The translations under genes were made by a program, and so were the position numbers. A model generated the notes under the pieces. It was given only the letters and a program-made list of their open reading frames with translations, searched no databases and was not told the DNA's origin. 64,000 nucleotides of DNA from assembly GCF_001028705.1 (NCBI RefSeq), contig NZ_CP011770.1:61001-125000 (forward strand), given 5' to 3'. The DNA is from Croceicoccus naphthovorans. GTDB taxonomy: Bacteria > Pseudomonadota > Alphaproteobacteria > Sphingomonadales > Sphingomonadaceae. Of this stretch, positions 1 to 9,529 are shown in pieces (the stretch's first letter is position 1; each line of letters starts with the position of its first letter).

Positions 1-597
1 GGCCGCCTCGCTGCGAAAACTGCGATGAACTTCGATGACCAGATAGCGAATATTTTCAGGTACCGGAGGCCCTTGGTTTATGACCTCGCATTCTAGCCCT
101 TCGATGTCCATCATCGCTGCATCTACGGCGAGAAACAGCGGGTTCGCAAAGTCGATGCACGCTATCGTTTCCGCGATACTGCCACCGGCACCATCAAAGC
201 TGGGTGTCGCACCGGTATGACCACCATGCACGATTTCGACGGTGCCCGCCTTCGGTGCAACACCGACCGGAATGGCAATCACATTAAAGGCGCTGTTTTC
301 AAGAATGTTCTTGCGTAGCGCGTCGAAAATGCAGGCAATCGGCTCTAGCGCCAGTACCGTCCTGTCTTCCGCAAGGCACATCGGCTGAAAACCGTAAGAC
401 GCACCAATATATGCGAGCGCTTGCCAATCCAGTTCAGCAAGCGCCTCGACCAGAGCTTCCTCGCGCGCTTCCTTGTACTGCCGCCGCGACATCTCGCCGT
501 ACGAGGTCAGGCGATAGGTCGTCTTGCCGTATTCAACTTCGTGGCGTTGAATTTGCGAAGTCAACTCGTGCGAATTTTTGCGAAACATTTTCAACAT
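1..597 (-). CDS. FkbM-family SAM-dependent methyltransferase (3'-truncated by window edge)
   Basis: The minus strand is open from an ATG at 597 (a second in-frame ATG lies at 588) to the window edge, 199 codons with no stop, so the C-terminus lies outside. Residues 63-70 (YIGASYGF) resemble the SAM-binding motif I, followed by a strand ending LEP at 84-86 and then DIEG at 164-167, the pattern of FkbM-type O-methyltransferases. These methylate sugars or small molecules, often in cell-surface glycan clusters, but the substrate here is unknown. The gene starts only 37 bases from the IS3 end, so its original upstream region has probably been replaced by the insertion. Confidence 0.65.
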   Translation of the reverse strand, partial: MLKMFRKNSHELTSQIQRHEVEYGKTTYRLTSYGEMSRRQYKEAREEALVEALAELDWQALAYIGASYGFQPMCLAEDRTVLALEPIACIFDALRKNILENSAFNVIAIPVGVAPKAGTVEIVHGGHTGATPSFDGAGGSIAETIACIDFANPLFLAVDAAMMDIEGLECEVINQGPPVPENIRYLVIEVHRSFRSEAA

Positions 598-699
598 TCT
601 GGTCGCCCCCGTCCGTCGCTAGTCGTTCCCTATTGACGTGACCCCCTGATTTTCCTCCAATTTGGATTAGAGTCCGGCCCTTACAGAAGGACGGACGAG

Positions 700-966
700 A
701 TGAAGAGAACGAGGTTTTCCGAAGAGCAGATCATCGGTGTGCTGAAGGAGGCTGAGGCGGGTGCGAAGACCGCTGACCTGGCCCGGCGACACGGAGTGTC
801 GGAAGCGACGATCTACAACTGGAAGTCGAAGTATGGCGGGCTGGAGGTGTCCGATGCCCGCCGACTGAAGGAGCTCGAGAGCGAGAACGCGAAGCTGAAG
901 CGGTTGCTCGCCGATGCCATGTTGGACCAGGCCGCGTTGAAGGATCTTCTGGCAAAAAAGTTCTGA
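700..966 (+). CDS. IS3 transposase OrfA
   Basis: An 88-residue protein with an N-terminal helix-turn-helix (starting KRTRFSEEQ, with [10 protein letters not shown] as the recognition-helix region) and a leucine-zipper-like C-terminus ([15 protein letters not shown]). This is the DNA-binding subunit of IS3-family transposases. Near its 3' end the sequence at 954-960 is A AAA AAG in the OrfA reading frame, the canonical -1 ribosomal frameshift heptamer, so the functional transposase is expected as an OrfAB fusion. Confidence 0.9.
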   Translation: MKRTRFSEEQIIGVLKEAEAGAKTADLARRHGVSEATIYNWKSKYGGLEVSDARRLKELESENAKLKRLLADAMLDQAALKDLLAKKF

Positions 967-1871
967 CGCCCGCCGCCAAGCGGGAAGCTGTCGCTCATCT
1001 CCAGGCCTGCCACGGGATGAGCGAGCGGCGGGCGTGCCGTGTCATCGATGCTGATCGCAAGAGCGTGCGTTACCGTTCCACCCGGGACGATGACGCCGAT
1101 CTGCGTGAGAAGCTGCGCGAGCTGGCCAACCAGCGTCGGCGGTTCGGCTATCGCCGTCTGCACATCCTGCTGCGCCGGGAGGGGATCATGATCAACCGGA
1201 AGAAGACCCAGAGGCTCTACCGTGAGGAAGGGTTGGCGGTCAGACGACGACGCAGTCGCAGGCGTGCTGTGGGCACGAGAGCACCTGCTCCGGTGCTGGC
1301 GCTGCCGAACCAGCGCTGGAGCCTGGACTTTGTTCACGACCAGATGGCTTCGGGAAGACGATTCCGGGTGCTCAACGTGGTCGATGATGTGACGAGGGAG
1401 TGCCTGGCAGCGGTGCCGGATACGTCGATCTCCGGGCGCCGTGTCGTGCGCGAACTGACTGAGCTGATCGCGCAGCGTGGCAAGCCCGGCATGATCGTCA
1501 GCGACAATGGCACCGAGCTCACCAGCAATGCGGTGCTGGCATGGTGTGGGGAGATCGGTGTGGAGTGGCATTACATCGCACCGGGAAGGCCAATGCAAAA
1601 CGCTTACGTCGAGAGCTTTAATGGCCGCATGCGGGACGAACTGCTCAATGAGACTTTGTTCCTCAGCATGGCTCACGCCCGCGTCGAGATCGCTGCCTGG
1701 GTGGAGGACTACAACCGGGAGAGGCCGCATTCTTCCCTCGACTACGACACCCCGGCGGCGTTCGCCGCCAAACTGGATAAGCAATGGCCAGCTTCGCTAC
1801 GCCCTACGGGCTCCGCTACGCAGCCCATTGCTTCAACCGCGCTCATGCGCAACAACGCGGTCCGGCTCTAA
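960..1871 (+). CDS. IS3 transposase OrfB (DDE integrase domain), reached by -1 frameshift
   Basis: The reading frame continues from the A AAA AAG slip site at 954-960 through 1871; an internal ATG at 1017 could give OrfB alone. It contains the HTH_21-like segment followed by an rve integrase core. The first Asp is in LDFVHD, the second in VSDNGTE and the Glu in YVESFNGR, giving an intact DDE triad. The C-terminal 30 or so residues past the usual family end are encoded by the IS right end. Nothing in the frame suggests inactivation, so the element could be mobile. Confidence 0.85.
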   Translation, partial: VLTPAAKREAVAHLQACHGMSERRACRVIDADRKSVRYRSTRDDDADLREKLRELANQRRRFGYRRLHILLRREGIMINRKKTQRLYREEGLAVRRRRSRRRAVGTRAPAPVLALPNQRWSLDFVHDQMASGRRFRVLNVVDDVTRECLAAVPDTSISGRRVVRELTELIAQRGKPGMIVSDNGTELTSNAVLAWCGEIGVEWHYIAPGRPMQNAYVESFNGRMRDELLNETLFLSMAHARVEIAAWVEDYNRERPHSSLDYDTPAAFAAKLDKQWPASLRPTGSATQPIASTALMRNNAVRL

Positions 1872-1895
1872 TCCCAGCTGGGGGAAAGCTGGGGG

Positions 1896-2672
1896 TCACG
1901 TCACTGAGAGCAAAACTTGAGTTCTCGCGAGTATGTCAAATACTCGGCTGGGTAACGCATCGATGCTGACAGGATCGTCAGCTCCGCCAAGAGGCACCAA
2001 CTGAGCAGATTGCCCAAGCCGTGCCTTTACGGCATCAAAGCCAGTATGTGCATCGAGAACCCTCTGATTGAGTTGTGCAATTTCAGCTTCAATCTCTTCC
2101 CTTATATCGGGATCAATCTTTAGCGATTTGACGAAGGGTCCCCAAAAAGCCCCGTTTGATCGAAACTCGCGAGCCGCATCTCTGAGCGCCGCAAGATAAA
2201 AAGCAGGGACAATCTGCTGAATGCGCCGCAGGGCGGAGGCATTAGCTGGCAGGGGATCGCCGTTCGGGTTTAGGAAATCAAATGCTGAGACGAACGAACC
2301 GATTGCCTCGTCGTACCGGCCACTAAGGCGCAATGTAACAATTTGGAGACCGTCGCCTCCGATACCCACCACTGGTCCAAGTTGCTGAACCATCGCGTCA
2401 GACCAATCATCAGGTTCAGTTTCCTTGAAAGTCAGCTCGATCTTAATCGGCGCCGCGTCTGTCGGTTGGCCATCTTGGTCCAAATGAAAATCATATTCCG
2501 AGAAAGCAGCTGACCGGCGCCCCACGGCCCTGCCTAGGACCATTTGTATAGCTGCCAGAACTGTCGACTTGCCGGTGTTATTCGAACCAAAAACGACCGT
2601 CGTCTGATCGAAATCGATTTCGAGCGCCGTGATGCCGCGAAAATTATCAATTTTAAGCTTTGAAATAATCAT
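1896..2672 (-). pseudogene. OLD-like AAA ATPase, C-terminus lost to IS3 insertion
   Basis: The protein starts MIISKLKIDNFRG and has a Walker A motif (GSNNTGKS, about residues 30-37), the layout of RecF/SMC-like OLD ATPases, which usually carry a C-terminal TOPRIM nuclease and are 500-700 residues long. Here the frame reaches only about 258 residues and its stop codon lies within the IS3 right end (1891-1903), so the second half of the ATPase and any TOPRIM domain are gone. It lies 87 bases downstream of the cytosine methyltransferase on the same strand, which suggests one defence or modification operon. It is almost surely non-functional as it stands. Confidence 0.75.
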
Positions 2673-2759
2673 TGGATCTTACTGCAAAAGTCAGAAGCCA
2701 GAGACCTTAGGCCCCTGGCTCCTTTTGGCAATCTTATGAGATCGAACTGAGGCGGGTGG

Positions 2760-3899
2760 CTAAGCCGCGACCCGAAGCCGACGCTTGGCAGCCTGCCCCA
2801 AGATACTTTTCTTAATTTCTTCGCCCAACGCGCGCCCAAGAAGTGGGGGCACTGCATTCCCAACTTGGACGAACTGCTCAGTTCTACTTCCTTCGAACTC
2901 GAACCAGTCAGGGAACGACTGAAATCGGGCGGCCTCGCGCACGGTCAAAGAACGATCATCGTCTGGGTGGATATATGCTCCCCAGTGGATGTCACACTTT
3001 GTGAGGATTGTCGAAGACAACCCATGCCATTCCAGCCGTCCGTATCGCTTGGTGTGATCGCAGCGCCGTGCCTTCTTCATGCCTGCTGGTAGCAACTCTA
3101 TTGGAATGTCTCGCCAGCTCCCTCCCGGCGGAATATGACGCATCCGCTGCTCATTGACCTTCGCCAAGCGCGGGGCGGCATGATTGAGAACGCCAGGCGT
3201 CCCACGCCGCATTTCAGTTTGGTAGCTTGACCTTGGTTCAGAGGCATAATGAGAATTGAGCCATGCCTCACCGTTCTTCAATCTTGGCAGATCGGAGATC
3301 GCATCGAAAACGGTTGTTAGCGGTTCCAACTCAGGGCCGTGCGTCACAGACGGGAAGTTGATAGGCTTTCCCATGCGATTGCCGATGAAGACGACGCGGC
3401 GTCTCTCCTGCGGCACACCATATTCCTCGGCTTTGAGAACTTTGAATGCAATGTCATAGCCAAGTGACTTGAAGCCCTCGGTGATTGCTCGCACTGCTGC
3501 ACCCTGTCCGGTCGAGAGCAGCCCCATGACGTTTTCCATGATTACCCATTCGGGGGCCAACCCATCAACAAGGCGCAGGTATTCCTTGAACAGGAAGCTC
3601 CTCTCGTCGTGCATTCCTCGTTGATGGTTGTAGACACTGTAAGCCTGACACGGTGGGCCTCCGGCGAGCACGCTCAACTGACCGGGCTTCAATCGAGCCG
3701 CGCGCAAGAAGTCTTCCACGGTTAGGTTCTGAATCGGTCCTTTGAGGAAGCGTGCTTCCTTGTGCGTTCGAGCATAAGTCGCCCCGGCTGCTTCATCGAA
3801 ATCGTTGCCAGCAAGCACATGGAAACCAGCTTGGCGGAGTCCTTCGGAAAGGCCCCCCGCACCACAAAACAAGTCGATCGCCGTGAGTTCAGAGGTCAT
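2760..3899 (-). CDS. DNA (cytosine-5) methyltransferase
   Basis: This 379-residue protein has the ordered motifs of C5-DNA methyltransferases: motif I (DLFCGAGGLS, residues 9-18), motif IV with the catalytic Cys (GGPPCQAYS, Cys about 84), motif VI (ENV, about 122-124), motif VIII (QERRR, about 164-168) and motif X (GNAVPP) near the C-terminus. It transfers a methyl group from SAM to cytosine in a recognition sequence set by the region between VIII and X, which cannot be read off. It overlaps the upstream ribbon-helix-helix gene by 4 bases and precedes the truncated ATPase. No restriction endonuclease is visible, so this is a remnant system, an orphan methylase, or one partnered by the ATPase. 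Confidence 0.93.
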   Translation of the reverse strand: MTSELTAIDLFCGAGGLSEGLRQAGFHVLAGNDFDEAAGATYARTHKEARFLKGPIQNLTVEDFLRAARLKPGQLSVLAGGPPCQAYSVYNHQRGMHDERSFLFKEYLRLVDGLAPEWVIMENVMGLLSTGQGAAVRAITEGFKSLGYDIAFKVLKAEEYGVPQERRRVVFIGNRMGKPINFPSVTHGPELEPLTTVFDAISDLPRLKNGEAWLNSHYASEPRSSYQTEMRRGTPGVLNHAAPRLAKVNEQRMRHIPPGGSWRDIPIELLPAGMKKARRCDHTKRYGRLEWHGLSSTILTKCDIHWGAYIHPDDDRSLTVREAARFQSFPDWFEFEGSRTEQFVQVGNAVPPLLGRALGEEIKKSILGQAAKRRLRVAA

Positions 3900-4087
3900 T
3901 TCGCGCCTCCCGTCGTTCGGGCCAACGGAAGCTCACTTTGTGGGCCAGCGTGTTCTTCGAGATATTGAACGATCGCTTGCCGAGCCACCCAAGAGCAAGA
4001 GACTTGGAGTCGGTCAGCATATTGACGAAGCTCAGCATCCTCCTTGGGAGTCAGATTGACCGAAATTCTTTGAATCTTGTCAGCCAT
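3896..4087 (-). CDS. Small ribbon-helix-helix DNA-binding protein
   Basis: I chose the ATG at 4087 because AAAGGGG lies just upstream of it and the family match begins there; a longer frame upstream to 4177 looks non-coding. The 63-residue product begins MADKIQRISVNLTPKED, a basic strand followed by two helices, as in CopG/Arc-type repressors. Its stop overlaps the methyltransferase start (ATGA), so the two are translationally coupled. By position it is likely to control the methyltransferase operon, much like the C proteins of restriction-modification systems; this role is inferred. Confidence 0.7.
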   Translation of the reverse strand: MADKIQRISVNLTPKEDAELRQYADRLQVSCSWVARQAIVQYLEEHAGPQSELPLARTTGGAK

Positions 4088-4207
4088 CGTAGCCCCTTTG
4101 TTCTCTTTACGTTCCAGCCCAGTACCGTCTTCGTGATAGCTTGGCAAGGTGGAGCGGAATACAGCATAGTGCTGCACTTTGCTGCGCTATCCACATATTC
4201 TAGCGCG

Positions 4208-5416
4208 CTAACACCTGTGCGTGTCCATAAGGGCGCCCACCGCATCCCCGATCTGCTGTGCCGCTTCGAGCAAATGCCTGTCGTCCAAGTGCGCATACCG
4301 GGCCGTGGTCTGAACATTGGCGTGCCCGAGGAGACGTCCGATCATCGGCAATGTCTCTTTGTTCATCGCCGCGTGACTCGCGAAGGTGTGGCGCAGGTCG
4401 TGGATGCGAACGCCGGGTAATCCTGCTTCGTCTCTGAGCCTGCGCCAGAATCCGTTCACACAGCGAAGTGGCTTGTGGTAGCTGTAATTCCAGAACGGGT
4501 ATGGAACCCTCTCGAAGCGTGGCAGCCCGGCGATCACTTCGCGGGCTGCCGATCCGAGCCAGACCGTTCGTGGGCCGGTCTTGCTGTCGCGCAGGTGCAG
4601 GCGATTGCCCTTGATATCGCTCCATTCGAGCGTGAGGATTTCGCTCTTCCGACAGCCGGTCAGCAGCAGGAGCGTGATAGCCGCGCCCACACACTGCTTA
4701 GTGCGGTCGTCCGATGATCGCAGCTTCGCCAGCTCGGCACCCAGACGGGCTAGTTCTTCGTTCGAAAGGAAGCGCTCGCACTGGCGCTTGCGATTGGGTC
4801 GAACAGAACGGCATGGATTGGTATTTTCGAGCCGGTAGCCCCATTCCTCTGCCTTGTTCAGCATGTGCTTGAGGATTTCGAAAGTCCGGTTCGATGCTCC
4901 CGGCCCGGTCCGATTGTTGAGGTCCGCAAACCAGCTGGTGACGTAACCCTCGTTCAGTTCGTCAATGTAGACGCCAGCGAAGGCGTCATCAATATAGCGG
5001 CGTCGGTAGCCGGTGTGCGTATCCAGGGTCGATGCTTTCCAGCGTGGTGCCCAGCGACCCCAATACTCGGTCACGAAGTCGGCGAAGCTAGGAGCGGAGC
5101 GGATGCGCTGGCGTTCGGTCGCCGGATCGCGACCGACCTGCGCGTATGCGATGACGCGGCGTGCAACCATCTGCGCCTGGTAGCGGGTAAGGACCGATGC
5201 AGGCCCGATTGTCACCGTGCGCATACGACCTGCCATGCGGGTCTGCACAATGTAGACGTTTCGACCGCTCGGATAATGCCGGATGCCAAAGCCGTGCTCG
5301 ACACCAAGCCAGGTCGTGGTCCGCGCCTTGCCTTTAGGAACGAGCTTGAAGTTTACGGTTGCCCCGACCTCGGCAAGCGCCTCCTCGACAATCTTCTTTA
5401 GACTGGCGGCGGTCAT
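4208..5416 (-). CDS. Tyrosine recombinase/phage-type integrase (second of a coupled pair)
   Basis: A 402-residue site-specific recombinase with a Tyr-recombinase catalytic domain: Arg in TGCRKSE (about 256), HDLRH (His 339, Arg 342), LLGH (His 365) and the nucleophile Tyr in ARYAHL (about 374). The N-terminal part holds an arm-binding region and a SAM-like core-binding domain. Its ATG at 5416 overlaps the stop of the preceding recombinase (ATGA), so the two are made together. No attachment site or tRNA is visible beside it. It has no frame damage. Confidence 0.92.
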   Translation of the reverse strand: MTAASLKKIVEEALAEVGATVNFKLVPKGKARTTTWLGVEHGFGIRHYPSGRNVYIVQTRMAGRMRTVTIGPASVLTRYQAQMVARRVIAYAQVGRDPATERQRIRSAPSFADFVTEYWGRWAPRWKASTLDTHTGYRRRYIDDAFAGVYIDELNEGYVTSWFADLNNRTGPGASNRTFEILKHMLNKAEEWGYRLENTNPCRSVRPNRKRQCERFLSNEELARLGAELAKLRSSDDRTKQCVGAAITLLLLTGCRKSEILTLEWSDIKGNRLHLRDSKTGPRTVWLGSAAREVIAGLPRFERVPYPFWNYSYHKPLRCVNGFWRRLRDEAGLPGVRIHDLRHTFASHAAMNKETLPMIGRLLGHANVQTTARYAHLDDRHLLEAAQQIGDAVGALMDTHRC

Positions 5417-6585
5417 GGCCTGATGCCAATCGCTTGCGCCAGCGAGCCGGAAACCCGCTCGGCGGCTTCGCCGATCACGTCATCGGACAGGTGAGCATAT
5501 TTTGCGGTCGTCTCGACCAGCTTGTGGCCAAGCAGCTTGCCAATGGTCGATAGCGGCACGTTGTCCATGATCGCGGTCGAGGCGAAGCTGTGGCGCAGAT
5601 CATGGATGCGAACGTCGGGCAAAGCGCAGCGCCGCCGGAAGTTGTACCACCAGGTATCGAAGTTCAGCGGACATTTTCCGGTCCGGTTCGGAAAAACGAG
5701 AGCGCTGTCATCGCGCCGCTCGATCCCGGCAAGGACATCCTGGGCCTGCGTGTTGAGCCAAATCACCTTGGGGCCGGTCTTGCTATCTGGCAGCACAAGT
5801 CGTGGGGGTTTCACCCACTCCCAGCGCAGATTCTTGATCTCACCAACGCGTGCGCCGGTAAACAATAGTAGGCGAGCGATTGCGACCTCTGCCGGTCGGT
5901 CTGCCTCGGCCTCACGCAAAGCTGCCCCGATCCGGCGATATTCGGCTGGTGTCAAATAGCGCTCGACGCTTTGCCGCTTGTATCGTGGCATCCCTCGGCA
6001 GGGGTTCGAACCTGGCCGACGCATCTTGAGCGCTTCGGCATACTTGAACAGCGCGGAGAGCACGGGGACGGCGCGGTTGAACTTCACCTCGCTCTCTCCC
6101 GCGCATCCATCGCGCCAGCGGTGGATGTCTGGTGGGAGGATGTCCGCCACGCGCGTGTCGCCAAACGTAGGCTTGATGGTGAGCCGCCAAGCGTCCCAGT
6201 TCCGCTTGGTGGTCGAGGGCTTCCAGACGCGCGAAAGATCATCCCAATAGGCCTCAACGAAATCGGTCATCGTCGGGGTGGCCTTGACCACTGCGCGTTT
6301 GGGCAAACCATCAAGCGCGGCTTCCGCAAGAATGCGGCGGGCCTGCGCCCTTGCCAGCCCCGCCTCAAGCTCGTCGGTCCGGCCAAGGGTGATGCGGCGA
6401 TGCTTCCCGCGATGGCGTAAGCGAACGAACCAAAAGTAGTTGCCGCTCGGCCTTACGCGCAATCCAAAGCCCGCAAGCTCAGTGTCCCAGATGCAGTATT
6501 CGCGTTCGCGCAGCGGCAGTTCTCGGCGGGCAAAATTGCCATCGAGAAGCGCTCTGCGCGCAGACATTCGACGCTTGGGGACCAT
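5413..6585 (-). CDS. Tyrosine recombinase/phage-type integrase (first of a coupled pair)
   Basis: I place the start at the ATG at 6585 (GAGGG about 10 bases upstream, family homology starting soon after); the frame is open back to a TTG at 6726, giving up to 437 residues. It has the DUF4102-like N-terminal domain (GFGLRVRPSGNY) and catalytic motifs TGARVGE, HDLRHSF, LLGH and AKYAHL. The 4-base overlap with the second recombinase and the clear sequence similarity between them point to duplication and joint function, as in paired or triple recombinase elements. Confidence 0.9.
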   Translation of the reverse strand: MVPKRRMSARRALLDGNFARRELPLREREYCIWDTELAGFGLRVRPSGNYFWFVRLRHRGKHRRITLGRTDELEAGLARAQARRILAEAALDGLPKRAVVKATPTMTDFVEAYWDDLSRVWKPSTTKRNWDAWRLTIKPTFGDTRVADILPPDIHRWRDGCAGESEVKFNRAVPVLSALFKYAEALKMRRPGSNPCRGMPRYKRQSVERYLTPAEYRRIGAALREAEADRPAEVAIARLLLFTGARVGEIKNLRWEWVKPPRLVLPDSKTGPKVIWLNTQAQDVLAGIERRDDSALVFPNRTGKCPLNFDTWWYNFRRRCALPDVRIHDLRHSFASTAIMDNVPLSTIGKLLGHKLVETTAKYAHLSDDVIGEAAERVSGSLAQAIGIRP

Positions 6586-6932
6586 ATGGCATTCGCCCTC
6601 ATGCAAACTGCCCCCAGAACCCTTGGAAATACTGTCATTTGCGGGGACCGCACGGCATTCAACAGCGCCCTCTCTGCCGAGCACTTTGAGCGTTTCGCGC
6701 ACTGATTTTATTGCACTTTTTCCCAAAACACAGCAGTGCTACTGCGTACGGTGTGCCGTTTTTTCCCCTGGGCCTTGTAAACCTCGCGGTGCACAAACGT
6801 CCGTACTTGCGAGCGAGACCATGGTCGAGCTGAAATCATACTTACAGCGCACGGCAAGCTTGGTACTTGGCCCGTGTGTAATATGGGTGCACGAAGAAAT
6901 ATTCGGGCGTCCAATCAGCGAGGTTAGATTGT

Positions 6933-7751
6933 ATGTGTTTTTCCGCCACAGCGAGTTTCGCCGCCGGCACCGTGCTGTTGGCAACCGGTGCCTTCACAAT
7001 GCGAATGGCGCGCAACAGCGGCGAGAGACCCTACGCGCTGATTCCGATTCTGTTTGGCGTCCAGCAATTGATCGAGGGCGCACTTTGGCTGACATTTCCT
7101 GACAAGGCGCCGGTGCTGAAGACAGTTCTGACCTATCTCTATTCGATCTTTTCGCATGTTCTGTGGCCGATCTATGTCCCGGTGGCGGTTTATATGCTCG
7201 AGAGGGTAGCCTGGCGCCGAAAGGCCCTCATGGCGACGGCGATTGGCGGAACCCTGGTTGGGCTCTACTTGCTCTATTTCCTTATCCGCTTGCCAATCGT
7301 CGCGACAGCCGGCGACGGTCATATCGACTACGAATCCCCCCACTTCTACGTTGGCATCGTTATGACACTGTATGTCTTGGGCACCTGTGTCAGCCCGCTG
7401 CTATCCAGCCATCGCTGGGTCAACTGGTTTGGGGTCGGAGCAATCGTCTCCTTTCTTGCGGCAGGCGCGTTCTATCTCACTTGGTTCATATCGGTCTGGT
7501 GCTTCTTTGCCGCGGCGATGAGCGTGATCGTCCTGATGTTCTTTCTGCGTAGAGACACCGCCGTCTCACCCTCCCCCCCCAATGGGCGAGCCGGTGCGCT
7601 AGTTTTTAAGAAGGGTGAGCTGGCTGCTATGGTTTCACCGAAGGGGATTGATGCTCAGGGTTTTCAGCCTGGTCCGCGCTCGTCTCGGCACCAGCGCAGG
7701 CAGACTGGAGAAAAAGGGGCTACGGACGGTGGGCATTCTCTAAAGGTGTAA
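6933..7751 (+). CDS. DUF6629-like integral membrane protein
   Basis: The N-terminus MCFSATASFAAG is the hallmark of the DUF6629 membrane family. Six to seven hydrophobic segments follow up to about residue 210. The function of the family is unknown. The last 55 or so residues, after FFLRRD, are polar and unlike the family; they follow a run of eight C at about 7571-7578, where a one-base slip would bring in a TAG at about 7602 and restore a normal-length protein. The tail may therefore be an artefact of a frameshift or of fused downstream DNA. Confidence 0.7.
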   Translation: MCFSATASFAAGTVLLATGAFTMRMARNSGERPYALIPILFGVQQLIEGALWLTFPDKAPVLKTVLTYLYSIFSHVLWPIYVPVAVYMLERVAWRRKALMATAIGGTLVGLYLLYFLIRLPIVATAGDGHIDYESPHFYVGIVMTLYVLGTCVSPLLSSHRWVNWFGVGAIVSFLAAGAFYLTWFISVWCFFAAAMSVIVLMFFLRRDTAVSPSPPNGRAGALVFKKGELAAMVSPKGIDAQGFQPGPRSSRHQRRQTGEKGATDGGHSLKV

Positions 7752-7879
7752 GTGCATTGCCTGGCATGCGGGGCACTTTGCATAGTTCCGAAGTTCCCCG
7801 ATGTCGTCGGTGCATTTCTTGCTCGCATTCGAGGCGGCCCGGCTCACCCCCAAGTTCATCAGCCGATCGAGAGCTTTAG

Positions 7880-9525
7880 CCCGTCTTATTCACGGGGTTG
7901 GCTACGAAGGGTTGGCGGGAGTGGCATAAGCCTCTGATCTGAATTAGGAACTGGGTGTCTACACCGGCCCTGCTGCAGGGCAGAAAATGCCACAGGCCAC
8001 ACCCGCCATGAACGACGATATCGCAAGCCCCTTCCGATTCCCAGCGGTCGACCGCAAGAAAGTCACAGCCGCGTTCGACGGTGGTCGGCTCACTTCGGAC
8101 GGCGGCGTTCTGTTGCTGTCGCAGGCCGAGCGCGCGATGGGTATCTGCCAGCGGCTTGCGACTTGCATTGCCGATCCGCGCGATCCTGCGCGGGTGATCC
8201 ATCGCCTCGACGACATCCTGCGTGCCCGCGTGTTCGCGATCGCCTGCGGCTATGAGGATGCCGACGATCTCGATGCCCTGCGCGACGATCCGGGCTTCCG
8301 CCTGGCCCTGGGCAAGCTGCCGGGATCGGGCGCGGGGCTGGCCAGCCAACCGACGATGAGCCGGTGGGAGAATGCACCGATCACGCGCGAGTTGGCGAAG
8401 ATGCTGGCCGCGATGATCGACATCTACTGCGCCAGCTATCCGGCCCCGCCGGCGGCGGTGACGCTGGATATCGATGATACCTGCGATGTCGTCCATGGCT
8501 ATCAGCAGTTGTCGTTCTGGAATGGTCATCATGGCGAGCGTTGCTTCCTGCCGATCCATGTCTACGACACCGCCACTGGCCGGCCGGTGGCGATGCTGCT
8601 GCGCACCGGCAAGACACCGTCTGGTGTTGAAGCTGCCGGTCACATCCGGCGCCTCGTGCGCCACATCCGCCGGCAATGGCCCGAAACGCACATCACCATC
8701 CGCGGCGACGGGCACTATGGGCGGCCCGAGGTCATGGCCGTCTGCGAGGGTTGCGGCGTCGACTACGTGTTCGGCCTGCCGACCAACGCCGTGCTACGCG
8801 CCGATCCCGAAATCGTCGTTGCCGCCGATGCCTGTGCGGTCAAACGCGCTCAGCGCCAGTACCCGGTCCTGCGCACCTATGCCGAGACCCGCTACGGGGC
8901 CAAAAGCTGGAAGTGCCAGCGCCGCGTCGTCGCCCGGATCGAGGCCAGTACGATGGGCATGGACATCCGCTATGTCGTCACTTCGCTGACCGAAGGCTCG
9001 GCCGAGCACATCTATGATACGCTCTACTGCGCGCGCGGTCAGGCCGAAAACCTGATCAAGCTGCACAAGACCCAGCTGGCCAGCGATCGCACCTCGTGCC
9101 GCTCTCCCAACGCCAATCAGATGCGCCTCATCCTGCACACCGCCGCATACTGGCTCCTGTGGCGCATTCAGCAGGAAATCCCCAAGGCAGCCTCGCTCGC
9201 GACCGCCGAGTTCGCAACGTTGCGCCTCAGGCTGCTCAAGGTCGCTGCCCGCGTCATTGAGAGCGCCACTCGCATCCGTGTCGCCTTCGCGTCAGCCTGT
9301 CCCGATGCCTCCGTTTTGAAAGCCATCGCCACCAATCTCAGGCCTGCACCTACTTAGGCGGTGCGGCTGTGCCGCCGAACTCCGAGCTCCATTCCATCAA
9401 CCTCGAAAAGCCCATTGATCCTGACGCGGTGAAAAATGCCGTCGAAGACGCTCGCCCGGACTACGCCGCCAACGTCAGATCAAGGCCCATCCACTTCGCT
9501 GCTGCGGCCTCATGAATAAACCGGG
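7880..9525 (+). mobile_element. IS1380-family insertion sequence, copy 1 (TSD TTAG)
   Basis: The 1646-bp element begins CCCGTCTTATTCACGGGG and ends CATGAATAAACCGGG, which form imperfect terminal inverted repeats. It is flanked by a perfect 4-bp duplication TTAG (7876-7879 and 9526-9529). It reads the same as copy 2 throughout. It sits immediately 5' of a partial GGDEF-EAL gene. Confidence 0.92.
7987..9357 (+). CDS. IS1380-family transposase (copy 1)
   Basis: A 456-residue DDE transposase of the IS1380 type. Typical family blocks are DGGRLTSDGG, followed by TLDIDDTCD (first Asp), ITIRGDGHYG (second Asp) and RGQAENLIKLHK (Glu region). An internal Met at codon 8 is another possible start. The frame is intact and the residues are the same as in the second copy, so both copies should be competent and recent. 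Confidence 0.93.
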   Translation: MPQATPAMNDDIASPFRFPAVDRKKVTAAFDGGRLTSDGGVLLLSQAERAMGICQRLATCIADPRDPARVIHRLDDILRARVFAIACGYEDADDLDALRDDPGFRLALGKLPGSGAGLASQPTMSRWENAPITRELAKMLAAMIDIYCASYPAPPAAVTLDIDDTCDVVHGYQQLSFWNGHHGERCFLPIHVYDTATGRPVAMLLRTGKTPSGVEAAGHIRRLVRHIRRQWPETHITIRGDGHYGRPEVMAVCEGCGVDYVFGLPTNAVLRADPEIVVAADACAVKRAQRQYPVLRTYAETRYGAKSWKCQRRVVARIEASTMGMDIRYVVTSLTEGSAEHIYDTLYCARGQAENLIKLHKTQLASDRTSCRSPNANQMRLILHTAAYWLLWRIQQEIPKAASLATAEFATLRLRLLKVAARVIESATRIRVAFASACPDASVLKAIATNLRPAPT

Positions 9526-9529
9526 TTAG

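Larger units (their letters stand above)
634..1903 (+). mobile_element. IS3-family insertion sequence (IS407-like), apparently intact
   Basis: Terminal inverted repeats begin TGACGTGACCCCC at 634 and end with its exact reverse complement at 1891-1903; the similarity continues imperfectly inward through the TTAGAG(T/C)CCGG segment. Inside are orfA and orfB in a -1 frame relationship. No direct repeat is visible at the flanks (CTAT at left, CTGA at right), so the element has either rearranged with another copy or lost one flank. On its right side it cuts off an OLD-like ATPase gene. Confidence 0.85.

Noticed and set aside
813..1784. Long 323-codon frame on the minus strand across the IS3 transposase
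   Set aside because: It is antisense to an intact DDE transposase and its product has no domain-like features; it arises from the GC-rich codon use of the real gene.
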